Assembly: GCF_040195635.1 (NCBI RefSeq)
Contig: NZ_JBEFTX010000005.1
Coordinates: 1-64,000 of the forward strand
Origin: Thermasporomyces sp040195635
GTDB taxonomy: Bacteria > Actinomycetota > Actinomycetes > Propionibacteriales > Actinopolymorphaceae
Reading direction: 5' to 3'
DNA: 64,000 nt
In this document: piece by piece, positions 16,927 to 25,357 of the stretch
Layout of the letters: every line of letters begins with the position of its first letter
Position numbering within the stretch: the first letter of the stretch is position 1
Made by a program: the position numbers and the translations under genes
The notes under the pieces: generated by a model
Seen by the model: the letters and a program-made list of their open reading frames with translations, nothing else
What the model was told of the DNA's origin: nothing
The model's database searches: none

Positions 16927-18206
16927 CCGATCTCCTTCTCTAGGGTTGCGTGCGCCCCATGCCGGGGTGAGAGGGCAGGCACGAGGGTGGGGTCGTCAAG
17001 GACGGGTTGCAGGGCTGAGTGCGCCGCGCCTGTCGCGGCGGCGGCGAGGCCCAGGCGGGACAGCGTGATCCGGCAGCCGCCAAGATCGGGCGCGACGACC
17101 CGCTCGGCAAGCTCGGCTTCGACCGGCTCACGGAGAAACTCGCCGACCCGGGCGAAGTAGCCGCCGAGCACAAGCACGCGGGGGTTGACCAGGTTGACGA
17201 GCATCGAGGCGCCATGGCCGAGCGCACGACCGATCTGCGCGAATGCGCGGAGGGTGCGTGGGTCGCCCGCGGTGGCACGGGACATCAGCAGGTCCAGGCG
17301 TTCGTCGAGGTCGCGGCCGTGATCGTGAACGGGATCCGCCTCGTCGGCGGCCAGCCGCAGGAGAGCACCGAGTCCGCACACGGTCTCCAGGCAGCCACGC
17401 CGACCGCAGCCGCAGCGCTCGCCGTCCGGTGCCGGTGCGACTGCGAGGTGTCCGACCTCACCGGCGTACCCCGCACTCCCCCGGACCACCTCGCCGTTGA
17501 CGACGATCCCACCGCCGATGCCGATGCCGCCCGTGAGGTAGATGAGGTCGCGGTCGGTGGCCGCCACGTCCTGGACGGCGGCGTACTCCGCGAGGGTCGC
17601 GAGGTTGGCCTCGTTGTCGACCATGACGCGCGTCCTGGGCAGCCGTCGCCGGAGCAGGTCACGTAGGGCGACATCACGCCATCCGAGGTTCGGTGCGACC
17701 CGGACCTGCCCGGAGGCGGCGTCGACCAGCCCGGGAGCGGCGACCCCGACGCCGGCGAGCACGTTGCCCGCGGTCTCCGCCTGAGCTGTCACCCTAGCGA
17801 TCAGGTCGGCAGCGGCGTCCACGGTGTCCTCGACGCTCGCCGAGACATCGAGGGCCGTACGCGCCTTGGCCCGACGCTCCCCGGTCAGGTCCAGGACGAC
17901 CGCGGCCAGGTAGTCGACGTTCAGCTCGAGCCCCACCGCCAGCACCCGCTCTCCGATGAGCTCGACCTGCTGCCCGGGGCGGCCGACCAGGCCGGCCTTG
18001 GTGGGCTCATGGCTGCGGACGAGACCGCGGGTGGAAAGCTCGCCGACCAGGCTGGACACCGTGGCCTTGGTGAGCAGGGTGTCCGCGGTCAGCTGGGCTC
18101 GGGTGCGAGGACTGGAGCGCAGGGCGCGCACGACGACCGCCAGATTGGCCCTGCGTACGGCGCCCTGATCCGCCCTCCCGAGGAGGCGCGTCGGCGCATC
18201 TGTCAC
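16923..18206 (-). CDS. ROK-family transcriptional repressor, probable xylose regulator
   Basis: 427 residues from GTG 18206, with GGGAGG seven bases upstream. The N-terminal winged helix-turn-helix (RAQLTADTLLTKATVSSLVG) precedes an actin-like ROK domain. That domain has the glycine-rich GGIGIGGGIVVNGEVVRG loop, the EVGHL motif and the zinc cluster CGCGRRGCLE. ROK repressors such as XylR release DNA when they bind sugar. Its stop overlaps the xylA start by 4 nt, so it is co-expressed with its presumed target and should be autoregulated. A candidate operator lies 32 bp upstream of its start. Binding of xylose is inferred from context. Confidence 0.9.
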   Translation of the reverse strand: MTDAPTRLLGRADQGAVRRANLAVVVRALRSSPRTRAQLTADTLLTKATVSSLVGELSTRGLVRSHEPTKAGLVGRPGQQVELIGERVLAVGLELNVDYLAAVVLDLTGERRAKARTALDVSASVEDTVDAAADLIARVTAQAETAGNVLAGVGVAAPGLVDAASGQVRVAPNLGWRDVALRDLLRRRLPRTRVMVDNEANLATLAEYAAVQDVAATDRDLIYLTGGIGIGGGIVVNGEVVRGSAGYAGEVGHLAVAPAPDGERCGCGRRGCLETVCGLGALLRLAADEADPVHDHGRDLDERLDLLMSRATAGDPRTLRAFAQIGRALGHGASMLVNLVNPRVLVLGGYFARVGEFLREPVEAELAERVVAPDLGGCRITLSRLGLAAAATGAAHSALQPVLDDPTLVPALSPRHGAHATLEKEIG

Positions 18207-18237
18207 CCAGCCGCCTCCCGGGTCTGGCAACCGCCTA

Positions 18238-18258
18238 TTCGTTCAGGTCCCGAACAAA
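18238..18258. promoter_or_regulatory. Candidate ROK/XylR operator
   Basis: The imperfect inverted repeat TTCGTTCAGG / TCCCGAACAAA lies between the XRE gene and the ROK start. Half-sites TTCGTTC and GAACAAA resemble the TTTGTTC-type sites seen upstream of ROK-controlled sugar genes in actinobacteria. The assignment is inferred from position and symmetry. Confidence 0.5.
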
Positions 18259-18314
18259 CTAGACCTGTCGACGAGGCGGGTCAAGACGGGCGGCGTCGGG
18301 TCGGCGGCGCCTGC

Positions 18315-18863
18315 TCAGACCGACGACGGTTCGCGGATCGGCTCCCGCGTGGATGAGTGTTCGTCCGCCGTGGAGTCGCGCACGGACTCCTCACGCGCTG
18401 ATCGTTCCCGCGCGGCCTGCTCACGCGCTGATCGTTCCCGCTCAGACTGCTCACGCACAGCCACTTCACGCGCGGCCTGCTCACGAGTCGATCGATCCCG
18501 CTCAGACTGCTCACGCACGGCCTGCTCGCGTACCGGCGGAACCCGGGACTCCTGGCGCACCGGCGCCGGCCGCTGGGGTGCGGGTCGTGGATCAGGTTCC
18601 CACCGGCCCGGGTCGGACGTCAGCCCGAGTAGATAGGTGATCGTGCACTCGAGTGCTCGCGCGAGCTCTGGAAGCTTTGCGACGTCGAGGCCGGTGCCGT
18701 GCTCGAGGCTGCTCAGCGCCTTGTTGGTCGTGAGCATGCCGAGCCGGGCCAACCGGCTGACCACCTGCTTCTGCGTGAGCCCGAGATCGCGTCGGCGCTC
18801 ACGGAGCCGTTGTCGTACGACAAGACGGCGACGCGCACCAGCGCCGCCCGGAACTATCGCCAT
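18315..18863 (-). CDS. XRE-type HTH protein with arginine/glutamate pentapeptide tail
   Basis: 182 residues from ATG 18863, with GGGGAGGGACG directly upstream; the frame opens earlier at 18908 without a site. Residues about 15-85 form a Cro/C1-type helix-turn-helix (GLTQKQVVSRLARLG, NKALSSLEHG, LPELARALECTITYLLG). After a proline-rich linker the last 75 residues consist of five-residue units of the form REQAA, REVAV, REQSE and RERSA, repeated about eleven times and coded by near-identical 15/30-bp DNA repeats. The tail is highly charged and should be helical or disordered. It sits between xylB and the ROK gene; a role in xylose control is possible but unproven. Confidence 0.8.
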   Translation of the reverse strand: MAIVPGGAGARRRLVVRQRLRERRRDLGLTQKQVVSRLARLGMLTTNKALSSLEHGTGLDVAKLPELARALECTITYLLGLTSDPGRWEPDPRPAPQRPAPVRQESRVPPVREQAVREQSERDRSTREQAAREVAVREQSERERSAREQAARERSAREESVRDSTADEHSSTREPIREPSSV

Positions 18864-18941
18864 CGTCCCTCCCCGAACGGCACCATCCCCACTCATGAAG
18901 GGGACCAATCACGGACGGACCGCCCGCGCGCGCCGTCGCCA

Positions 18942-20336
18942 CTATCCGTGCAGGGCCGTCCGGGCGTTCGCGTAGGCGGCACGGATCTGCGCGCCCGCGT
19001 CCGGGTCGACGTCCCGGGTACGTTCGGCGACACTCTCCGCGAGAGTCCACTCCGGCGGTGCCGCGCCCCCGGCCAACGCCCAGGCCGCCTGCCGTGCCGC
19101 ACCCAGTGCGACGTACTCGGCCGGCGTCGGCACCGTGACCGGGCCCCCGAAGACGAGCGGCGCAACGGCCTGTACGACCGGTGAGCGGGCAGCACCACCG
19201 ATCAGCAGGATCCGGCGTACGACCACACCCTGGTCACGCAGGGCGTCAAGCCCGTCGGCGAGGCCACACAGCATCCCCTCGACCGCGGCGCGGGCGAGGT
19301 TCTCCGGAGTCATGGCGGAACGTCGCAGGTTGTGCAGAGAACCCGCGGCGTCAGGCAGATTGGGCGTACGTTCGCCGTCGAGGTAGGGCAGAAGCACCAG
19401 GCCACCGGCGCCAGGTGCGGCGGCCAGCGCCAACCGGTTGAAGCCTTCGATGTCCGTGCCCAACATCGCCGCGGTGGCGTTGATCACCCGCGCGGCGTTG
19501 AGGGTACAGACGAGCGGAAGGAACCGGCCGGTGGCATCGGCGAAGCCGGCGACGATGCCCGACCCGTCGGTGGTCGGCCGGTCGTGCACCGCGAAGACCG
19601 TGCCGCTGGTGCCGAGCGACACGACCACGTCGCCCGCGCCGATGCCGAGGCCGAGGGCAGCGCCCATGTTGTCGCCCGTGCCGGCAGACACGAGCGCACC
19701 ACTGGAGGTCTCCCCCGCTGTTTCTGCCGGGCCGAGGACCGTGGGCAGTTCCGGCGTACGACCGAAGGCGAGCTCCAGCAGGTCGGTCCGGTACTCGCCT
19801 GTGACCGGTGACCAGTACAACGTGCCGGACGCGTCTCCGCGGTCGGTCGTGGCGGTGGTCGGACGCCCGCAGAGCTGCCAGGTGAGGTAGTCGTGGGGAA
19901 GCATGACCTGGGCCACCCGGTCGGCGTTCGCCAGCTCGTGCTCGGCCAGCCAGGCGAGCTTGGTGACGGTCATGCTCGCGAGGGGTACGGATCCCGTCGC
20001 GTCGGCCCACGCCTGCGGTCCGCCGAGCTTGTCGATCAGGTCGGTGGCGGCCCCGGCGGAGCGGGTGTCGTTCCAGAGCAGCGCCGGCCGGACCTCGCTG
20101 CCGGACTTGTCCAGCGTGACCATCCCGTGCTGCTGCCCGGCGACGCCGACGGCCGCCACGTCGTCGAGCAGCCCGTCGCCCGCCTCCTGGAGAGCGGCCC
20201 ACCAGGCGTGGGGCGGACACTCGGTTCCGTCCGGATGGGGTGCTGCGCGCTCCGCGAGCACCGCACCGGACTCCGCGTCGCAGACGACGACCTTGCAGGA
20301 CTGGGTGGACGAGTCGATCCCGGCAACCTTCGGCAT
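18942..20336 (-). CDS. xylB: Xylulokinase
   Basis: 464 residues from ATG 20336 (a TTG two codons earlier is possible). This FGGY-family kinase phosphorylates D-xylulose to xylulose 5-phosphate, feeding the pentose phosphate pathway. The ATP-binding start is AGIDSSTQSCKVVV. GVAGQQHGMV and ALLWNDTRS mark the sugar site. GDVVVSLGTSGTVFAV and ILLIGGAARSPVVQAV are the FGGY phosphate and adenosine motifs. It follows dnaG by 53 bp on the same strand and leads into the XRE, ROK and xylA genes, so the xyl block may be read in part from upstream. No strong ribosome site is visible. Confidence 0.95.
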   Translation of the reverse strand: MPKVAGIDSSTQSCKVVVCDAESGAVLAERAAPHPDGTECPPHAWWAALQEAGDGLLDDVAAVGVAGQQHGMVTLDKSGSEVRPALLWNDTRSAGAATDLIDKLGGPQAWADATGSVPLASMTVTKLAWLAEHELANADRVAQVMLPHDYLTWQLCGRPTTATTDRGDASGTLYWSPVTGEYRTDLLELAFGRTPELPTVLGPAETAGETSSGALVSAGTGDNMGAALGLGIGAGDVVVSLGTSGTVFAVHDRPTTDGSGIVAGFADATGRFLPLVCTLNAARVINATAAMLGTDIEGFNRLALAAAPGAGGLVLLPYLDGERTPNLPDAAGSLHNLRRSAMTPENLARAAVEGMLCGLADGLDALRDQGVVVRRILLIGGAARSPVVQAVAPLVFGGPVTVPTPAEYVALGAARQAAWALAGGAAPPEWTLAESVAERTRDVDPDAGAQIRAAYANARTALHG

Positions 20337-20389
20337 GCCCAAAACCTAGCCGCCGCGCCGATCAGGCGGCCAGCCGCCGGTGACTGGCG

Positions 20390-23242
20390 TCAGTCGAGGC
20401 CACCGATGGCGCGGTCACGGAGGGCCCGACGGTGCTGCTCGAGCGCGACCAGTTCGCCGAAGAGCCTGTTGTAGGCCTCGGTCTGCTCGACCGGGTTCAT
20501 CCGCTGCAGGCGAGACTTCACGTCGGCGATCTGCCGGGCCGCCGCCAGCTCCTGGACCCTGGCGAGCAACGAGCTGGCGTACCGCTGGTCCGGTCCCGCC
20601 GTGGCCCTGAGGGGTTCGACGGCCAAGGCCGTCACGAGGGCACGTACGCCGTCGTCGACAGCCTTGTCACCGACCCCGGCCACCCAGGCGTCACCGCCGG
20701 CCGAGGTCCCCGCGCCGCCGGCCGCCGCCATCGCATGGCGCACGGCCACGTAGCCCGGATGGGTGAACACCTCGTCCTCGAGCGAGTCGAACGCGGGACC
20801 GGCGAGCGTCGGCGACTGCATGACCAGCTTGAGCAGCTCCCGCTCCACCGTCAGGCGCGGGTCGTCGCGGTCGGGCAGCGGTGTGGCGGGGACGTTCGGA
20901 CGCTCCGGCGGAGCCGCACCCCGGACCCGGGCGGTCCCCCGGCCCTGACCCTTCCGACCGTCGTTCTCGGCCGCACCCATCGCTCGCCCGACCTCGGCGC
21001 GGACCTCCTCGACCTCCAGCCCGAGCAGGCCGGCCAGCTCGCGGGCGTACGCACCGGCCTTGGCCTTGTCGCGGACGGACCTGAACAGCGGGGCGGTCGC
21101 CCGCAGGGCGTCGATCCGGCCGTCGGCGCGGTCGAGGTCGTAGCGGCGCAGGACATTGCCGAGGACGAAGCGGTAGAGCGGCACCCGACGGGCGATCAGG
21201 TCGCGGACCGCGGCGTCACCGTGTGCCAGGCGCAGGTCGCACGGATCCATGCCGGACGCCTCGACTGCGACGTAGGTCTGGGACACGAACTGCTGGTCAC
21301 CGTCGAAGGCCCGCATCGCCGCCCGCTGACCGGCCTCGTCGCCGTCGAAGGTGAAGATCACCTCGCCACGGAACTCGTCGTGGTCGAGGAGCAGCCGTCG
21401 CAACACCCGCCCGTGGTCCTCACCGAACGCGGTACCGCACGTCGCCACCGCGGTGGGCACGCCGGCGAGATGGCAGGCCATGACGTCGGTGTAACCCTCG
21501 ACGACCACCGCCTGCTGTCGCCGGGCGATCTCGCGGCGGGCCAGGTCGACGCCGTACAGCACCTGGCTCTTGTGGTAGATCGGCGTCTCCGGGGTGTTGA
21601 GGTACTTCGCCTCGACCCGGTCGTCGTCGAAGAGCCGGCGGGCCCCGAAGCCGACGACGTCGCCGGCGAGCTCACGGATCGGCCAGACGAGTCGGCCGCG
21701 GAACCGGTCGTAGCGGCCACGTGCACCGGTGGCGACGAGGCCGCTGGTGACGAGCTCCTCGTCGGCGAACCCGCGTCCGCGCAGGTGGGAGAGCAACGAA
21801 CCGGGTCCGCGTGGCGCGAAGCCGATCCCGAATGTCTCGGCCGCCGCCTTGTCGAACCCGCGCTCGGACAGGAACGTCCGCCCGGCGGCGGCATCGGGCG
21901 AGTCGTGCAGCTGCTCGGCGTAGTAGTCCGCGGCCGCCTTGTGCGCCTCGATGAGCCGCGCCCTGCTGCCGTGCTCCTTGCGTTCGGGCCGACCGCCGTC
22001 CTCGTACCGCAAGGTGATGCCCGCCTGCGCGGCGAGGCGCTCAACCGCCTCCACAAAGCCGAGGCCCTCGATCTTCTGCAGGAACGAGATGGCATCTCCG
22101 CCTTCGGCACAGCCGAAGCAGTTGCCCGTGAGGACGTTGTCGGCGAGCACGAACGCGTGTCCGTCCTCGACCTCCGCGCAGAAGACCTCCTCCACCCGGT
22201 CGGTCGGCTCGACGGAGCGGACCACCCAACCGCGCCGGACGTAGTTCTTGGGCGTCGCCTCGAATCGGCGCCGGTGTACGTCGAGGAGGAAGAACTCCTC
22301 AGTGAGATCGTCGCCCCCGAAGTGGACGCGGTAGAGAGGGCTCGGCTCGCGTCCAGCGAAACCCTCCCGCATCTGCATCGTGACCCCGAACGTGCCGATG
22401 CCCAGGCGCGTACAGACGGTCCGGACGAATTCGAGGTTCTCCCACTTGGCGGAGTTCAGCATCACGGTGCCGTCCTCCGCCACGCAGCCGTCCGCCGCGA
22501 AGTAGCCCGCCAGCCAGCCGTACAGATACGGGACCGATTCGTCGAGGGACGGCAGGGACTTGAAGAACCGCGGCAGGTGATGGACGAGCAGGTTGTCGCC
22601 GTCGGCGCTCACGTAGCTGTTCGGAAACCATTTGAGGAGCTCGGCGTCCTTGGGCGGGCACAGCTTCGCCATGGCGCCCGTGCCGTTCAGAGTTCCGTCA
22701 CCGTACGTGATTCCGTGCGCGATACCGAACGGCGAGGGCGTGGTCTGACGGATCCCCGACCTGGGATAGACGTACGCAAGTCGGTGCCCGGGACGAAGGT
22801 CAGTCGTCAACGCCTCGCGGGTCGACTCCAGCGTCCTGCCGGACCTGACGAACCAGCGGTGCCCGTCGGTCGCGTACAGCTCCTTGACCTGCTGGTTCCG
22901 CGTCAGCGTGATCTTGAACAAGCGCTGGACGCCGTACGACCGGAAGGGCGCCTCAATCCAGTCGGCGTGCCGTCCGAGCACCCGATGCACGCCACCTGCA
23001 AGCTCCCGGATGGGCCGCGGACCCTGCCAGGTGAGCACCTCCGTCTCCCCGGCAAGGCAGTGGAACGCACCGAGCTGGGGGCGGACGTTGAACGACGGAG
23101 ACTTCTCGTCGTGGAAGGGACACAGGCCCTTCATCGACCCCGCACCCGCGGGCCGCAAGGTGACGTACTGCGACACCACCTCGTCGATCCGCGTCCGTTC
23201 GCGGACCAGCGCGATGTCGTCGTCGCGGATCCGGCCGGCCAT
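20390..23242 (-). CDS. dnaG: DNA primase DnaG, interrupted by an intein
   Basis: A 950-residue precursor from ATG 23242 (MAGRIRDDDIALVRERT). Removing the intein (residues 62-374) leaves 637 residues, the normal size. The enzyme makes RNA primers for lagging-strand replication. The N-terminal CHC2 zinc ribbon is C41-x2-H44 ... C-x2-C, and its third cysteine is the first residue after the intein (CFGCAEGGD). The TOPRIM catalytic core (VVVEGYTDVMACH, then FTFDGDEAGQRAA) lies around residues 575-640 of the precursor. The C-terminal part has a DnaB-binding type helical domain. Because a zinc ligand is also the splicing nucleophile, the zinc ribbon cannot form correctly until splicing is complete. 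Confidence 0.97.
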   Translation of the reverse strand: MAGRIRDDDIALVRERTRIDEVVSQYVTLRPAGAGSMKGLCPFHDEKSPSFNVRPQLGAFHCLAGETEVLTWQGPRPIRELAGGVHRVLGRHADWIEAPFRSYGVQRLFKITLTRNQQVKELYATDGHRWFVRSGRTLESTREALTTDLRPGHRLAYVYPRSGIRQTTPSPFGIAHGITYGDGTLNGTGAMAKLCPPKDAELLKWFPNSYVSADGDNLLVHHLPRFFKSLPSLDESVPYLYGWLAGYFAADGCVAEDGTVMLNSAKWENLEFVRTVCTRLGIGTFGVTMQMREGFAGREPSPLYRVHFGGDDLTEEFFLLDVHRRRFEATPKNYVRRGWVVRSVEPTDRVEEVFCAEVEDGHAFVLADNVLTGNCFGCAEGGDAISFLQKIEGLGFVEAVERLAAQAGITLRYEDGGRPERKEHGSRARLIEAHKAAADYYAEQLHDSPDAAAGRTFLSERGFDKAAAETFGIGFAPRGPGSLLSHLRGRGFADEELVTSGLVATGARGRYDRFRGRLVWPIRELAGDVVGFGARRLFDDDRVEAKYLNTPETPIYHKSQVLYGVDLARREIARRQQAVVVEGYTDVMACHLAGVPTAVATCGTAFGEDHGRVLRRLLLDHDEFRGEVIFTFDGDEAGQRAAMRAFDGDQQFVSQTYVAVEASGMDPCDLRLAHGDAAVRDLIARRVPLYRFVLGNVLRRYDLDRADGRIDALRATAPLFRSVRDKAKAGAYARELAGLLGLEVEEVRAEVGRAMGAAENDGRKGQGRGTARVRGAAPPERPNVPATPLPDRDDPRLTVERELLKLVMQSPTLAGPAFDSLEDEVFTHPGYVAVRHAMAAAGGAGTSAGGDAWVAGVGDKAVDDGVRALVTALAVEPLRATAGPDQRYASSLLARVQELAAARQIADVKSRLQRMNPVEQTEAYNRLFGELVALEQHRRALRDRAIGGLD
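22121..23059 (-). other. Intein with LAGLIDADG-type homing endonuclease in DnaG
   Basis: 313 residues inserted in frame in dnaG between H61 and C375. Splicing blocks are visible. Block A begins with Cys1 (CLAGETEVLTWQG). Block B is LYATDGHRWFV with T64 and H67. Block F is VFCAEVEDGHAFVLADN with C294 and H301, and block G ends at N313 (NVLTGN), with Cys as the +1 residue. The penultimate residue is Gly rather than the usual His. Two dodecapeptide-like endonuclease motifs lie between the splicing halves: HGITYGDGTLNG (115-126) and LYGWLAGYFAADG (179-191). It is therefore a full-size, potentially mobile intein, not a mini-intein. Confidence 0.93.
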
Positions 23243-23464
23243 GTTCGCGAGTCTACGGCTGGCGGACCCGCCGGGGACGCGCGGCACACGGCCGGTGGCG
23301 ATCACGGCTCGCCTGGGGCGTGCCGGGCATCGTTTCCGTAACACTCCGCCCGCAACCACTTGCCAGCATCCATGGCCTGGTGGTCATCTTTTGCCACCCG
23401 ACTGCGCCGGGCACATCGCGGCGGCATCGGATGCCTCTACCGAACAATCACAGGGAGCTATGCC

Positions 23465-25231
23465 GTGCGGACTAATCGGAGACGCAGCCGACTTCTGGGG
23501 CTGGGCGCAGGCGTCGCGCTCTTCCTCGCTGCCGCCTGCGGCGGGGGCGGCGGAGGTGGGGACGACACCGGTGGCGACGAGGGCGCGGGCCCGAAGGCAC
23601 CGGCCGCGGTCACCATCACCCACACCTTCGAACAGGAAATCGACGCTTACAACGGCAACACCGCTGAGAACAACGCCAGCAAGAACAACATCGTGCTGCA
23701 GCGCGTGCTCACCGGCTTCTGGTACTTCGACGACAAGGGCGAGGTCGCTCCCAACACCGAGTTCGGCACGTACGAGAAGACCTCCGACGACCCGTTGACG
23801 ATCGAGTACTCCATCAACCCGAAGGCCACCTGGTCGGACGGTACGCCGATCGACTGCGACGACATCCTGCTGTTCTGGGCCGCGAACTCCGGCAAGGTCG
23901 GCAAGGACCTGTTCTCGACCTCCGGCACGACCGGCGTCGAGCTCATCGAGGTCCCGGACTGCGCCGCCGGGGACAAGGACTTCACGTTCCGCTATTCGGA
24001 GCCGTTCGCCGACTGGGAGGGTCAGGGTGGACCCGGCGCCGCCGACCTCATGCCGGCCCACGTGGTCGCGGAGCAGGGTGGGCTCAGCGAGCAGGAGTTC
24101 ATCGACGCGGTCAAGAGCCAGGACGACAAAGCCCTCGCCAAGGCGGCCGAGTTCTACAACTCCGGCTGGGTCATGGAGCCGGGCAAGTTGGCCGAGGAGT
24201 CGCTGATCCCGTCGTCTGGTCCGTACAAGCTCAGCAAGTGGGACGCCGGTCAGTCGATCACGTTGACCGCCAACGACAAGTACTGGGGCGACCCGCCGGC
24301 GGTGAAGAACGTCGTGATCCGCTTCATCGTGCAGGACGAGCAGGTGCAGGCTCTGCAGAACGGTGAAGTCAACATCATCGAGCCGCAGACCAACCCCGAC
24401 CTGCTGAACCAGCTCGAGTCGGCTCAGGGCGTCAAGGTCGAGACAGGTACGCAGTACCTCTATGACCACCTCGACTTCAACTTCAACAAGAACAACCCCT
24501 TCTCGGACCGGAAGCTGCGCGAGGCGTTCACGAAGTGCGTACCCCGGAAGCTGATCGTCGACAACCTGATCAAGCCGGAGCAGGCCGACGCGGAGCCGAT
24601 GGACGTCCGCAACGTCGCGCCGTTCGACCCCCGCTACGAAGCGGTCGTCGAGGCCGCGCAGATGGACGCGTACGCCGAGCCTGACATCGAGGGCGCGAAG
24701 GCACTGCTCGCCGAGACGGGCAACGAAGGCATGGAGGTCAAGCTCGGGTACAACACGCCGAACCCGCGCCGCACCCAGGTCGTCGAGCTGATCGCGGACT
24801 CCTGCGGCAAGGCTGGCTTCAAGGTGGTCGACGCTGGTGCGGAGAACTTCTTCGAGGCAGACGGTGACCTCGCGACGAACCGGTTCGATGTCGCACTGTT
24901 CGGTTGGGCCGGGTCGTCGCTGGTGAGCGGTTGGGCGTCGACCTTCACCACGCCGACCGCCTGCACGCCGTCCGGCAAGGGCAACAACAACGGCTGCTAC
25001 TCCAACCCGGAAGTGGACAAGCTGATCAAGGAGCTCAACGCCACGCTCGACTCCGAGGAGCAGGCCAGGTTGATCGGCGAGGTCGAGCGGATCCTCTGGG
25101 AGGACCTGGTGACGATTCCGCTCTACTCGCAGCCGGCCCTTTCCGCGTGGACGGACACGCTGACGAACATCAAGCCCAACCCGTCCCAGGCGTCGATCAC
25201 CTGGAACATGGACGAGTGGTCCATGTCCTGA
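23465..25231 (+). CDS. Peptide-type ABC transporter substrate-binding lipoprotein
   Basis: 588 residues from GTG 23465; AGGGAG lies nearby upstream, and the frame's earlier opening at 23360 has no site. The signal peptide RLLGLGAGVALFLAAAC ends in a lipobox, followed by a Gly-rich linker. The rest is a cluster C (SBP_bac_5 / DppA-OppA type) binding protein: YEKTSDDPLTIEYSINPKA, ATWSDGTPIDCDDILLFW, SSGPYKLSKWDAG and ITLTANDKYWGDPP are typical. It would bind oligopeptides or similar solutes (this family also takes sugars and nickel) outside the membrane. It leads a five-gene importer operon, followed by an intercistronic hairpin. Confidence 0.93.
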   Translation: MRTNRRRSRLLGLGAGVALFLAAACGGGGGGGDDTGGDEGAGPKAPAAVTITHTFEQEIDAYNGNTAENNASKNNIVLQRVLTGFWYFDDKGEVAPNTEFGTYEKTSDDPLTIEYSINPKATWSDGTPIDCDDILLFWAANSGKVGKDLFSTSGTTGVELIEVPDCAAGDKDFTFRYSEPFADWEGQGGPGAADLMPAHVVAEQGGLSEQEFIDAVKSQDDKALAKAAEFYNSGWVMEPGKLAEESLIPSSGPYKLSKWDAGQSITLTANDKYWGDPPAVKNVVIRFIVQDEQVQALQNGEVNIIEPQTNPDLLNQLESAQGVKVETGTQYLYDHLDFNFNKNNPFSDRKLREAFTKCVPRKLIVDNLIKPEQADAEPMDVRNVAPFDPRYEAVVEAAQMDAYAEPDIEGAKALLAETGNEGMEVKLGYNTPNPRRTQVVELIADSCGKAGFKVVDAGAENFFEADGDLATNRFDVALFGWAGSSLVSGWASTFTTPTACTPSGKGNNNGCYSNPEVDKLIKELNATLDSEEQARLIGEVERILWEDLVTIPLYSQPALSAWTDTLTNIKPNPSQASITWNMDEWSMS

Positions 25232-25265
25232 CGCTGACGACACAGCCGCAGAACTCAATGTGAGA

Positions 25266-25312
25266 CAGGCGTACGGGGACGGAGCTCCAAGCTTTCCGTC
25301 CCCGTACGCCTG
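25266..25312 (+). terminator. 18-bp perfect intercistronic hairpin
   Basis: CAGGCGTACGGGGACGGA (25266-25283), an 11-nt loop, and its exact complement (25295-25312). It is placed between the binding-protein gene and the first permease gene. Such structures usually let the binding protein be made in excess, by partial termination or by protecting the upstream mRNA. No T-run follows. Confidence 0.8.
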
Positions 25313-25357
25313 AGATGCCGAACATACGCGTGGGATGCCGAAGAGGAGCAGCAGGCC

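Noticed and set aside
18361..18540. Regular repeats that might be a CRISPR array
   Set aside because: The repeats have a 15/30-bp period without unique spacers and form a coding pentapeptide tail.
20432..23341. A 969-codon open frame antisense to dnaG
   Set aside because: The dnaG frame and its intein are clearly coding; the antisense product shows no recognisable segment.
23360..23464. N-terminal extension of the binding protein
   Set aside because: It places 35 unrelated residues ahead of the signal peptide and has no ribosome site; GTG 23465 fits.
23384..25258. A 624-codon minus-strand frame opposite the binding-protein gene
   Set aside because: The plus strand carries a clear signal peptide and binding-protein motifs; the minus frame does not.
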